The notes below the pieces were generated by a model, which did not search any database, was not told where the DNA came from, and saw nothing but the letters and a program-made list of their open reading frames with translations. 64,000 nucleotides of DNA from an uncultured Glaciecola sp. (GTDB lineage: Bacteria; Pseudomonadota; Gammaproteobacteria; Enterobacterales; Alteromonadaceae), in assembly GCA_937125395.1 (NCBI GenBank), contig CAKZLI010000026.1, forward strand, positions 35,502 to 99,501, in the 5' to 3' direction. Positions 53,817 to 61,817 of the stretch are shown one piece after another (the first letter of the stretch is position 1; each line of letters starts with the position of its first letter). The translations under genes and the position numbers were made by a program.

Positions 53817-55334
53817 TTAAGTCTTATAAGAAGCACATCTATTATTATCATTAAAGGTATCTTTATAGCTCTTAAAGTAGTTCTGCATTAAGTTCCCTTG
53901 CTGACGGTATTCGTATTCTTTGAGTAAGTCTTCATTAGAAAGAATATCTGAGTCTATAGGACGACTAGTCATATATTTATTCTTCGTCGTTAAAGTGCGA
54001 TGGGATTTGATGACTTCAGCTTTTAGCACTATTGGCGCCCCCATGACCTTTTGGTAGCTTTCGTACATTTGTTTTTCGAGTATAGAGTAGTGAGAGACGG
54101 TCACAATGAAACTATCATGGATAGGCAAGCTGGTTATCCCTAGCTTCAGTAGGCTTAGCATCACATCCTCTGCCACACAGCTATCAAGATATTGAGCTTG
54201 AAGTCCGATATCAGTTGCAAATACATCGCTCATCACTGGATGAGTTTGAATGATTTTATCTTTTAGCGCTTGAGTATTACATCCCAGTACTTTTATAGCA
54301 GCGCCTGATAAATGGTAATTGCCTTTTTCATCATTAATAAACGCATTAAATGCCTTTTTAATCATGGGGCGGCGTTTATCATCTTTGCCTTGCCAGTTTG
54401 GTAATCCGATATCATACACATCTTTATTGGGGTCCAGTGTCATGTTTTTCAGGGCATAGATGATATTAATCGCTATCCCTGAATAATCTACTTCAATTGT
54501 TTTTTTGTTGTTGATACGGATAACCGGACGATGCTCCCCAGATATACCTTGCCACCATCCACCATAAAAGCGACCACCTCTATCTAAGCGTCCTTTTGCA
54601 AATATACGCCGCAATTGCACCATGCTCATATCAATAAAATGCTCATAAGGTGCTTGAGTCTCCTCATTGATACCCTTGCGTGTTAATACTTGAACCAGTT
54701 GTTCATCGGTGACATCAAGATGAATGCATTGCTGGACAAGATGGGCATTAATGGTATGTAGGTTTTGTTGATAATCATGTAGTAAGGTTTGCTCAGATAA
54801 GCTATCTAAGGGTATTAAGCTGGCTTGCTTGGTTTCTATATCTTTGTCTCTGACTTCCACTAATTTAGCTAATGGTAAAGGGACTTGCTCCAGCCAGTGA
54901 ATATTTAACGCAGCAAATTTAGTCGCCAATACGTCCTGGACTGTCATCACTGTCACGCTCATTTTGTATGAAGAGCTGTATCTCCCTTTTACTACTTCTA
55001 TCCAATTTAATGCCTCCAGAGCTTTAAATACCACTTCAACCTTGTTGGGGTATACATAGGGAATTTTGTTTATATCGCCGAGACTATAATGACGTTTATG
55101 CAAGGGGATACTGACTGATAAGGGGTGTTTGTGCATGCCTGTTTGCTGATGAGTAATGAATAAGGCGCACAATATATGTCGAGCAATCTGTGTTAATGCG
55201 TGTTCTCGCTTTTCCTTTGAGCCCCCTTGGTCACTTCGATTCAGCATCACAATGCTACTGTCAACCAACTCATCAACTAACAGGGTAAAGCTGTCATTAT
55301 TAAACACAGGAAACCAATCGAATCTTTTATCCAT
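53817..55334 (-). CDS. Family-A-polymerase-like palm protein of a mobile element
   Basis: A 505-residue protein. The N-terminal part (about 40-130) is helical with a winged-helix look. The C-terminal part has the motif order of family A DNA polymerases and single-subunit RNA polymerases: RGGRFYGGWWQ (252-262), motif A EVDYSG with D283, motif B KRRPMIKKAFNAF (320-332) with R321/R322 and K326, and motif C LPIHDSF with H406 and D407. No proofreading exonuclease is seen and the fingers region is compact. Similar proteins occur beside recombinases in proteobacterial islands, generally as hypotheticals. AAAGG precedes the ATG. Template, primer use and product (DNA or RNA) cannot be inferred. Possible role: replication of the excised circle or priming. 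Confidence 0.7.
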   Translation of the reverse strand: MDKRFDWFPVFNNDSFTLLVDELVDSSIVMLNRSDQGGSKEKREHALTQIARHILCALFITHQQTGMHKHPLSVSIPLHKRHYSLGDINKIPYVYPNKVEVVFKALEALNWIEVVKGRYSSSYKMSVTVMTVQDVLATKFAALNIHWLEQVPLPLAKLVEVRDKDIETKQASLIPLDSLSEQTLLHDYQQNLHTINAHLVQQCIHLDVTDEQLVQVLTRKGINEETQAPYEHFIDMSMVQLRRIFAKGRLDRGGRFYGGWWQGISGEHRPVIRINNKKTIEVDYSGIAINIIYALKNMTLDPNKDVYDIGLPNWQGKDDKRRPMIKKAFNAFINDEKGNYHLSGAAIKVLGCNTQALKDKIIQTHPVMSDVFATDIGLQAQYLDSCVAEDVMLSLLKLGITSLPIHDSFIVTVSHYSILEKQMYESYQKVMGAPIVLKAEVIKSHRTLTTKNKYMTSRPIDSDILSNEDLLKEYEYRQQGNLMQNYFKSYKDTFNDNNRCASYKT

Positions 55335-55516
55335 TTATCTGCCTTTGCAATATCAATCACTCTAATGAGGAGCGGAAAAAGGTAATTTAAGCGTCTGTAA
55401 CTGATTAATTAAACCGAGAAAAAATCAGTATCTATATTGGAAGATGTCCTTCCACATTAGCCAGAGTCACACACAGTGGCTCTATCTCAATATATTTACT
55501 TATCGGAAATACCATT
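55335..55516. promoter_or_regulatory. Divergent control region of the recombination module
   Basis: A 182-base gap between the leftward polymerase-like gene and the rightward small genes. It holds two hairpins, TGGAAG/CTTCCA (about 55437-55453) and AGCCA/TGGCT (about 55460-55482). It probably contains both promoters and could hold a resolvase res site or an origin. I see no clear promoter hexamers. Confidence 0.35.
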
Positions 55517-55819
55517 ATGTATATCACATCATTATGGCCAGAGCGCGCTGCTCTTGGTCTATCTAAACACGTCTATAAAGCGTTAATTAACAATCTTACC
55601 ACACCCTTTGAGTCTCTCGAACAAGCACAATCCTTTTGGGATGAAGGCGCCTGTCAATTGATTCATATCAACCCCAGTGAACTATCGATGTTAGATGAGG
55701 AGCAATTGCTTTGTATGACTGAGCCCGATTTCATTGATTTATTAGCAGACTATTCACTGCATTGTCGTATTACCAACGATATTGGTGGTGGTTTGTTTAT
55801 TTTGATAAAGAACAATTAG
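55517..55819 (+). CDS. Small conserved-type protein of the element, unknown
   Basis: A 100-residue acidic protein, not recognised. It begins MYITSLWPERAALGLSKHVY and contains FESLEQAQSFWDEGACQLI. Codon usage resembles the rest of the recombination module. It is first of the rightward set and is followed after nine bases by the next small gene. It may be a regulator or partner of the recombinases. Confidence 0.6.
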   Translation: MYITSLWPERAALGLSKHVYKALINNLTTPFESLEQAQSFWDEGACQLIHINPSELSMLDEEQLLCMTEPDFIDLLADYSLHCRITNDIGGGLFILIKNN

Positions 55820-55828
55820 GAGTGCCCC

Positions 55829-56203
55829 ATGACAACTATCATTAAATCTGGGCAATGCTCAATGATTAATCGTCAATCAAAAGGCAAAATACACTATGAC
55901 ATTACGCTGAATCAATCCGGTGAACGCTTCATTCGCTTAACTAAAAGCACCGGAGGCGGCTTTCTTAGTCAAGACGATATCGCTGAAAGTGACATATCAG
56001 CTTGTTTAATGGCCATTAAAGGTAACAGTCACTTCAGCTCCACCGTATTTAATCCGTTGTTTAGAGGAAAAAGTGCCAATAATGCTGCTTTTTTAGCGGC
56101 AGTATTACGGGCTGAACATGTCATTTCAAAATCCAAAACGCATCTATACAAACACACCGTGTTAAACCTCGATGCGCTCGCTTTACTCAAACCAGTTAAA
56201 TAA
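55829..56203 (+). CDS. Small basic protein of the element, unknown
   Basis: A 124-residue protein, not recognised. It has a beta-rich N terminus (GKIHYDITLNQSGERFIRLT), a glycine-containing segment KSTGGGFLSQDDIAES and a C-terminal helix. AGGAG lies six bases before the ATG. Its position beside recombinase genes suggests an accessory DNA-binding or control role, without direct evidence. Confidence 0.6.
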   Translation: MTTIIKSGQCSMINRQSKGKIHYDITLNQSGERFIRLTKSTGGGFLSQDDIAESDISACLMAIKGNSHFSSTVFNPLFRGKSANNAAFLAAVLRAEHVISKSKTHLYKHTVLNLDALALLKPVK

Positions 56204-56286
56204 CTGATTCTAAACCCACATTGTGCATATCACTAAATGTCCCTTTAGCGACAATGCACTTTTATCATATTCAAAGGAGACCCTCG

Positions 56287-56448
56287 ATGCTCTTGATAAT
56301 ATTGTCATTCATCATCTATCTAACTATTCAACACCCTCACATAATACTTACATTGTTACGCCTAAGCATAGGGGTCATAACTGCCCTTATTGCCATAGTG
56401 AGAAAGCTGTATTCATTGTATCAATCTGTAGCTAAGGAACGACGATGA
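56287..56448 (+). CDS. 53-residue hydrophobic peptide
   Basis: Reads MLLIILSFIIYLTIQHPHII onward, with two hydrophobic stretches and a basic C terminus (AKERR). AAGGAG lies about nine bases before ATG 56287. The stop overlaps the serine recombinase start as ATGA, so it is likely translated and coupled. A longer in-frame start at 56221 exists without a ribosome site. It resembles small membrane peptides of type I toxin or holin-like kind only in size; no function is claimed. Confidence 0.5.
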   Translation: MLLIILSFIIYLTIQHPHIILTLLRLSIGVITALIAIVRKLYSLYQSVAKERR

Positions 56449-57116
56449 AACACACTAACTATGTGGCCTATTACCGCGTGTCTACTTCAAAACAAGGTCA
56501 GACGGGATTAGGTATGCAAGCGCAACAACAAGCCATCACTGATTTTTTACATCATCATGGAGGAAAGCTGGTTGCCGAGTTTACTGAAGTAGGCTCTGGT
56601 AAAAAAGCAGACCGCCCTGAGTTTGAAAAAGCCGTCGATTATGCACACCTTGCCAATGCGGTGTTATTGGTGGCTAAACTCGATAGGCTCAGTAGAGACT
56701 TACACTTTATTACTGAGCTACAGAAAAAAGGCATACGTTTTAAACTCGCCGATTTTCCTGACATCGACCAGCTTACCATTCATATCTTAGCCGCAATGGC
56801 TCAACATGAAGCTCAGATGATTTCACAACGTACCAAAGCGGCACTTCGTGCTGCCAAGGCTAGAGGTGTCATACTAGGTAACCCTCAGCTTGATACCTAT
56901 CGCAATCACAACCCTCAGCTCGCCACACTCGTTCGCACGACTGCACAACGTCAATGGCGGCAAAAAATCATCAAAGTCATTCATCACATCCAACAGTTAC
57001 AGCCTCAAGTAACGAGTGTAGAGATAGCTAAAACACTCAACCACCGTGGGTTATCTAGCTATCGCAACAAGCCTTTTACAGGTGCCATTGTCTCTCGCTT
57101 ACTGCGCCAACAATAA
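56445..57116 (+). CDS. Serine recombinase (resolvase/invertase family)
   Basis: A 223-residue recombinase. The catalytic N-terminal domain begins YVAYYRVSTSKQ with Arg11 and nucleophile Ser13, followed by GSGKKADRPEF and AKLDRLSRD. The long helix is QMISQRTKAALRAAKARG. The C-terminal part (about 165-220) is a helix-turn-helix with SVEIAKTLNHRGL. This is the small resolvase class that resolves cointegrates or dimers, or inverts DNA. It overlaps the upstream peptide by four bases and is followed after a hairpin (57125-57141) by the integrase. Confidence 0.93.
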   Translation: MKHTNYVAYYRVSTSKQGQTGLGMQAQQQAITDFLHHHGGKLVAEFTEVGSGKKADRPEFEKAVDYAHLANAVLLVAKLDRLSRDLHFITELQKKGIRFKLADFPDIDQLTIHILAAMAQHEAQMISQRTKAALRAAKARGVILGNPQLDTYRNHNPQLATLVRTTAQRQWRQKIIKVIHHIQQLQPQVTSVEIAKTLNHRGLSSYRNKPFTGAIVSRLLRQQ

Positions 57117-57124
57117 TCATACAT

Positions 57125-57141
57125 GGCAGGTTAATCCTGCC
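57125..57141 (+). terminator. Hairpin between serine recombinase and integrase
   Basis: GGCAGG-TTAAT-CCTGCC just after the recombinase stop. Only a short T-rich stretch follows, so termination may be partial. Confidence 0.4.
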
Positions 57142-57185
57142 TGTATATCTATTTAATCGTTAATCATTTCATATTGGAGAAATAC

Positions 57186-58337
57186 ATGAAATATACCCAT
57201 ATCGACCAAACCTTTATTGATAACCTTCCTACCCCTACAGATAAAATTAAAGCTGAATATAGAGCCGATAATTTACCTAAAGGGTTTCGTATTGAAATAC
57301 GTAAAACATCCAAAGGCATTGGTACTTATCGGTTTCGAACCAAATTAAAAGACCACAATCTTGGCCGTACTAATGCATTGTCATTGGAGCAAGCCTTGCA
57401 ACAAGCCGCACAACTTATCCCTTCCCCAACGCCCCCTCATATCCCCCTTTCACCACCCATCGCCCAAGCATCCCCCTCTTGCACATTGACCCTCAATGAG
57501 TTTTGGGAGCAGTACTATTGGCCCCACATCAAAACCCGATTACGCACCTGTCGTAATATTGAATCCATGTGGCGTATACGCATTCAGCCTACCTTTGGTC
57601 ATCAACGGCTCGATGACATCAAAGTACTAGAATTAGAACGCTTCCAGACGAGCTTAATAGAAATGGAATTATCCGGCAGTCATGTCACAGGCCATATAAA
57701 GCTGCTCAGCCGTATGTTCACCCTTGCTATTCAATGGGAGCTTATTACTAAGAACCCTTGTGATAAAGTGGAATACATGAAGTTTGATAATCAAAAGGAA
57801 CGCTTTTTAAGTAGCGATGAACAGACGCGTTTTATTAGTGTCCTGATGGAACACCCTGAGCGCCCTGTGAATCTATTGATGATTTTCTTACTCGTCACCG
57901 GTGTACGAAGCGGTGTAGCTAAATCGTTGCGATGGTCATGGATCAATATGGAGAAACAGATAATTACTGTGCCACCTAGTATTGCTAAGAATAAGAAACA
58001 AAATACTATTTTTCTCAATACAACTGCGATGGACATTCTCAAGCGCTTAGCTGGAATCAATCCAACATATGTGTTTATCAATCCAATGACACAACTGCCC
58101 TATAATGATTTTAAGAAATCGTTTAAAACCGCACTCAAAGCAGCACAGATTTCAGATTCTGTGAGGATCCATGATTTGCGCCACACCTTTTGTAGTAACT
58201 TAGTGTCTAATAATGTGTCTCTCGCCAGTGTGCAGCAATTAGCAAACCATGCCTGCTATTCAACGACACTTCGCTATGCCAAAGTATCGCAAGATACGCT
58301 CAGAGAAGCTTGTCAAATTGCAGCGATTCAAATCTGA
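57186..58337 (+). CDS. int: Tyrosine recombinase (integrase) of the mshG element
   Basis: A 383-residue integrase. An N-terminal arm-binding domain (about 1-70) has GFRIEIRKTSKGIGTYRFR. A SAM-like core-binding domain (about 95-180) follows, then the catalytic domain with the first Arg in VTGVRSGVAKSLRW, HDLRHTF and a tyrosine near the end in TTLRYAKVS. ATG 57186 has GGAG six bases upstream; the TTG at 57174 precedes that site and is rejected. It lies at the right end, about 210 bases from the attachment core, with a strong terminator between. It presumably acts at TCATAATC in tRNA anticodon loops and, here, in mshG. Confidence 0.94.
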   Translation: MKYTHIDQTFIDNLPTPTDKIKAEYRADNLPKGFRIEIRKTSKGIGTYRFRTKLKDHNLGRTNALSLEQALQQAAQLIPSPTPPHIPLSPPIAQASPSCTLTLNEFWEQYYWPHIKTRLRTCRNIESMWRIRIQPTFGHQRLDDIKVLELERFQTSLIEMELSGSHVTGHIKLLSRMFTLAIQWELITKNPCDKVEYMKFDNQKERFLSSDEQTRFISVLMEHPERPVNLLMIFLLVTGVRSGVAKSLRWSWINMEKQIITVPPSIAKNKKQNTIFLNTTAMDILKRLAGINPTYVFINPMTQLPYNDFKKSFKTALKAAQISDSVRIHDLRHTFCSNLVSNNVSLASVQQLANHACYSTTLRYAKVSQDTLREACQIAAIQI

Positions 58338-58345
58338 AAACTAAC

Positions 58346-58394
58346 AGCCCCTCTGCTTACTCATATCATATGGGTAGGTAGAGGGGCTTTTTTA
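58346..58394 (+). terminator. Rho-independent terminator after the integrase
   Basis: AGCCCCTCT (58346-58354) pairs with AGAGGGGCT (58380-58388), followed by a T-rich run. The stem is GC-rich and perfect over nine pairs. It ends the recombination module. Confidence 0.85.
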
Positions 58395-58548
58395 TTATTT
58401 TTTTTCGTTTTTCCGCTGAGTACCTCTACATGTGCGGCATGGAATTGCTGTATTTCCGTTAATTTTCCGACGTTAACAAAGCGGAGAACACAAGAAAATA
58501 ATAATAAGCCATTGATTATAATAGTAATATTTTTTGATTCAGCTTAGC
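58395..58548. other. attP: Right-end non-coding region, probable integrase arm sites
   Basis: Between the integrase terminator and the core, TTTCCG occurs three times in the same direction (58410, 58453, 58464), and TTCCGCT/AGCGGAG (58411-58417 and 58480-58486) forms an inverted pair. Such short repeats near the core are typical of arm-type binding sites. No gene is visible. Confidence 0.4.
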
Positions 58549-58556
58549 TCATAATC
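58549..58556 (+). repeat. attR: Right attachment core of the mshG element
   Basis: TCATAATC, identical to 48435-48442. To the left is element DNA (AGCTTAGC), to the right mshG continues. In the mshG reading direction it encodes the join V-I-M. Confidence 0.85.
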
Positions 58557-59116
58557 ACCATTGCTGCTGTGATGGCGATCATCACAAACATGGGATAACG
58601 TGTTGCGGTTTTGATTTGTTTGCGGGTCTCTTGTTCACGTTCTAAATATTGCGCTAATTGCGCAAATGACGCATCCAATTGACCGGTATTTTCTCCGACA
58701 TGTACCAACGAGATAAACAGTTGATTAAATATTTGTGGATGCTCATTTAATGCTGAAGATAAAGTCCGGCCTCGCTCAAGGCTTTCTTGTACGCTCATTA
58801 ATGCGATTTTTAATCGTTTGGAGGTAATGGTATTTGCCAGGCCGCGAACAGCGCGCATGATCGGCACACCGGCATTGGCTAATGAATACATTTGACGACA
58901 AAACATCACTAAATCAGAAACGGACACGTTTGGTGTGAATACGGATAACTGGTCAGGTTTGGCTAACGCATCCACATCTGTCCCTGCAACGATGTTCAAA
59001 GGGATGATGTTTTTGGACATGAGACTTTTGGCCACAGCATTGGGGTCTGACGCATCTAAGGTGCCGCGAGTGATTTGCCCGCCCGCCATTCGCCCTTCGT
59101 AACTATACAGCGGCAT
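58549..59116 (-). pseudogene. mshG: 5' part of mshG, truncated by the integrated element
   Basis: The first 189 codons of MshG, starting MPLYSYEGRMAGGQITRGTL. It contains the first GspF domain (MFCRQMYSLANAGVPIMRAV) and the start of the membrane helix ITAAMVIM. One further element-derived codon (Ser) precedes a stop at 58544. The start overlaps the mshE end by 14 bases. The intact protein would be the inner-membrane platform that couples the MshE ATPase to pilus assembly; the break lies inside a membrane helix, so pilus assembly should fail. Confidence 0.93.
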
Positions 59117-60860
59117 CGTCTAATTCCTCTCGGGTAATGGCAGATTCCGCCGGCGATTCATCAAGTTCTGCGATATTTTCGACTAATTTGAGGACTTCTT
59201 CGACACTCGTGATCCCTTGTTTGGCATAATCAAGCGCTGCATTTGCCAGTGGCTTATAGCCAGGTGCTTGTTTAGCGGCATGAGTGAAACCAATAGCGTC
59301 ATCAATTTTGAGTTTATCCATCATCGTGTCAGTCATTTCGAGTAATTCAAACACACCTACCCGTCCAGCATAGCCGGTGTGATTACATTTTTGGCAGCCT
59401 TCCCCTTTTTTGAAATCAATTTGCCGAGCGTTGGGATCTAAATGTTGTAACCAGGTCATTTGTTCTTCAGTTGGCATACTATCAACACTACAGTTTGTGC
59501 AGTTTTTACGGGCTAAACGTTGTGCGACGATCCCCCGCAGTGCACTAGCAACAAGGTAGCCAGGGGTACCCATATCAATGAGTCGAGTGGCCGAAGAAAT
59601 GGCATCATTGGTATGTAACGTTGAAAGAACTAAGTGTCCGGTTAATGCGCCGCGCATACCGATAGATACGGTTTCTTGGTCGCGCATTTCGCCGACCATA
59701 ATAATATCGGGGTCTTGGCGTAATGTTGTGCGTAGCACCCTGGCAAAATCAAGATTGATTTTGTTATTAATTTGGACCTGATTAATCCGTGGTAAGCTGT
59801 ACTCGACGGGATCTTCTACTGTAATGATTTTTTTCTCAGGCGTATTCAGTTCAGTTAATGAACCGTATAACGTTGTCGTTTTACCCGAACCGGTGGGGCC
59901 GGTAACCAAGATTAAGCCATTGGGTCGGCTCAGCATATTTTTGAAGCGTTGCAAAATTAACGGTGGCATACCAGATTGCTCTAAGCCAAGCACACCGCCG
60001 GATTGATCAAGCAAACGCATGACCACCGCTTCGCCATCTTGGATCGGCATAGTCGATAGGCGGATATCAATTAATTTGTTTTTGATGGTCATTTGCGCTC
60101 GACCATCTTGAGGTAAACGTCGCTCGGAGATATCCAAACCGGCCATTAACTTCAAGCGCAATACGAGCGCATTCGCGATGTTCTTTTGGTGAATGATATT
60201 TTCTTGTAACACGCCATCAACACGATGCCTGATCCGCAGCACATCCTCATTCGGCTCGATATGAATATCCGATGCTTTGGACATCACCGCATCTTCAAAT
60301 ATGGATTGTAATAATCGTGAAACCGCGGTGTCCTGGTCTTCGCCTAGATCAGAGGTGATCGAAAATTCATGTTGCCCATCATATTCTTGTGCAAGTTCTT
60401 CGGCAAAGGAGGCAATTTCTTCTGTTTTACGATAATAATTATCATGTGCTGAGGAAAGCTGTGACTCACTGACAATACCTAATTCAAGTGTTTTGGGCAA
60501 TAAACCGCCAATGGCATCCACGGCATTTAAGTCCGAAGGGTCAGCCATGCCAAGCATAAAAGAATGTTCACTCTCTTCAATCACTAAAGCACGGTACCGT
60601 CGGGCCTGTATTTCGGGTAATTTTTTGACGATATCGGGATTAATTTTAATTTTATCAATATCAATAAAGGGGATATGTAGATGATCAGCCAATTGATTGA
60701 GCATTTGTGACTCGGCCACATAACCTAGATCTATTAATACCGCACCGAGTTTACGCCCGGTACGTCCTTGTTCATCTAAGGCGGTGTTGAGTTGCTCTTG
60801 AGAGATCAATCCATGTTGGATTAATAAATCACCAAGCCTGACACGCAAATTAGTTTTCAT
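59103..60860 (-). CDS. mshE: MSHA pilus assembly ATPase MshE
   Basis: A 585-residue GspE/PilB-type ATPase that powers MSHA extension. The N terminus carries the MshEN c-di-GMP-binding tandem motif: RLGDLLIQHGLISQEQLNTAL and RKLGAVLIDLGYV. Walker A is GPTGSGKTTTLY, the Asp box ITVEDPVEY, Walker B MVGEMRD and the Zn-binding cysteines CTNC and CQKC. It overlaps mshN by four bases and mshG by 14. Activity should be gated by c-di-GMP, as shown for Vibrio MshE. Confidence 0.96.
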   Translation of the reverse strand: MKTNLRVRLGDLLIQHGLISQEQLNTALDEQGRTGRKLGAVLIDLGYVAESQMLNQLADHLHIPFIDIDKIKINPDIVKKLPEIQARRYRALVIEESEHSFMLGMADPSDLNAVDAIGGLLPKTLELGIVSESQLSSAHDNYYRKTEEIASFAEELAQEYDGQHEFSITSDLGEDQDTAVSRLLQSIFEDAVMSKASDIHIEPNEDVLRIRHRVDGVLQENIIHQKNIANALVLRLKLMAGLDISERRLPQDGRAQMTIKNKLIDIRLSTMPIQDGEAVVMRLLDQSGGVLGLEQSGMPPLILQRFKNMLSRPNGLILVTGPTGSGKTTTLYGSLTELNTPEKKIITVEDPVEYSLPRINQVQINNKINLDFARVLRTTLRQDPDIIMVGEMRDQETVSIGMRGALTGHLVLSTLHTNDAISSATRLIDMGTPGYLVASALRGIVAQRLARKNCTNCSVDSMPTEEQMTWLQHLDPNARQIDFKKGEGCQKCNHTGYAGRVGVFELLEMTDTMMDKLKIDDAIGFTHAAKQAPGYKPLANAALDYAKQGITSVEEVLKLVENIAELDESPAESAITREELDDAAV

Positions 60861-61804
60861 ATTAAATCCTTTAATATGTTGATTCGTTGTTCGACAAATA
60901 CGTTGATATTATTCGGTAAGTCGCCAATTAATTTGACTTGTTCATAGGCAAATTTAGCATCGCCATACTCGTCCAATTGGTCAAAAGCTATCGCAACGCC
61001 TAACTGCCAACGTACATTATTGGGTTCTAGTCGACTAAGTACTTGATAGTCACCAATGGCTCGACGATGTTCGCCTACTTCAGTAAATAAACTGGCGCGA
61101 AAACTCAAAAAACTCATTGGTAAATCATCTTCAGAAGGCGCCACTTGTAGTAAGTTTAAAGCCACGTCAGGTTGGTTAGATTGAAAATATAAACGTGCAA
61201 GCAACAATCGCGAATTGTGATCATAGGGCTTAGCGCTGAGCAATCCTTGCAGTGCATTGATCGCACTGTTGGTGTCATTGCTTTGTATTGCTAAACGGGC
61301 AGCATCTTGTAATCCGGCAATAAATCGCACTTCGCCATTGCTGGTGTTAATATTCATTGTACTTAGCAATTCGGCGGGGGAATCAATACTCAATGGCGTT
61401 ACCTGTGACCCCGAGGTATCTGATATGGTCATCGTCATTGCCGCAGGTAACACGTTTTGCATGGTATTATCAGTCGCAGGCGGCGACATCATTTCTGACG
61501 TATTGTCCGTGACATTTGCCGTGTTCTCTAGACTCATCTCATCGATAGCGTGTGCCGCGTCATTTGCTTGTGTGACTTGGGCAATGGGCTGAGGCAGTTG
61601 CTCTGTCGAGCTGTGTTGTTGCTTAGTGATCAGATGCGTTATCAACGCGACGGCGAACAGACTGAACAAGACGGTACCAACAATGTACTTCCGTGAGTCC
61701 TTGGTAGGCGGATTAGCATGGCTGGAATAGTGATCGAGATTAGGGTTACTCGAACCAGTTGTACGGGCATTAAGATCATGCAACATTTGGTTAATTGTAC
61801 TCAT
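60857..61804 (-). CDS. mshN: MSHA biogenesis TPR protein MshN
   Basis: A 315-residue protein beginning MSTINQMLHDLNARTTG, with a single membrane helix (about 40-60) and a Thr/Asn-rich linker. A C-terminal TPR region (about 170-310) includes LLARLYFQSNQPDVALNLL. ATG 61804 has AAGGA six bases upstream; the frame extends 17 codons further without a ribosome site. MshN is a periplasmic assembly factor linked to the secretin MshL and ATPase MshM. Confidence 0.87.
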   Translation of the reverse strand: MSTINQMLHDLNARTTGSSNPNLDHYSSHANPPTKDSRKYIVGTVLFSLFAVALITHLITKQQHSSTEQLPQPIAQVTQANDAAHAIDEMSLENTANVTDNTSEMMSPPATDNTMQNVLPAAMTMTISDTSGSQVTPLSIDSPAELLSTMNINTSNGEVRFIAGLQDAARLAIQSNDTNSAINALQGLLSAKPYDHNSRLLLARLYFQSNQPDVALNLLQVAPSEDDLPMSFLSFRASLFTEVGEHRRAIGDYQVLSRLEPNNVRWQLGVAIAFDQLDEYGDAKFAYEQVKLIGDLPNNINVFVEQRINILKDLI

Positions 61805-61817
61805 CATGATTCCTTCA

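Larger units (their letters stand above)
48435..58556 (+). mobile_element. Integrated element in mshG (about 10.1 kb)
   Basis: Bounded by TCATAATC direct repeats and encoding, from left: a four-gene leftward lipoprotein/membrane operon, a di-haem peroxidase, a leftward polymerase-like protein, then rightward two small genes, a membrane peptide, a serine recombinase and a tyrosine integrase at the right end. The left edge is a tRNA 3' half. The cargo (48.7-53.6 kb) is visibly AT-richer than the recombination module and the host genes. No capsid, tail, conjugation or plasmid-mobilisation genes are present, so it is not an intact phage or ICE. The mshG frame is restored exactly on joining the repeats. 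Confidence 0.93.

Noticed and set aside
53817..55334. Reverse transcriptase (retron or DGR type)
   Set aside because: There is no YxDD motif or RT fingers pattern; the HD in LPIHDSF and DYS motif A fit the family A polymerase/single-subunit RNA polymerase group.
56221..56448. A 75-residue gene starting at 56221
   Set aside because: The first 22 codons lack a ribosome site; AAGGAG points to the internal ATG at 56287 as the start.
48435..58556. An intact prophage or conjugative element
   Set aside because: No capsid, portal, tail, terminase, relaxase or type IV secretion genes are seen; only recombinases, a polymerase-like protein and cargo.
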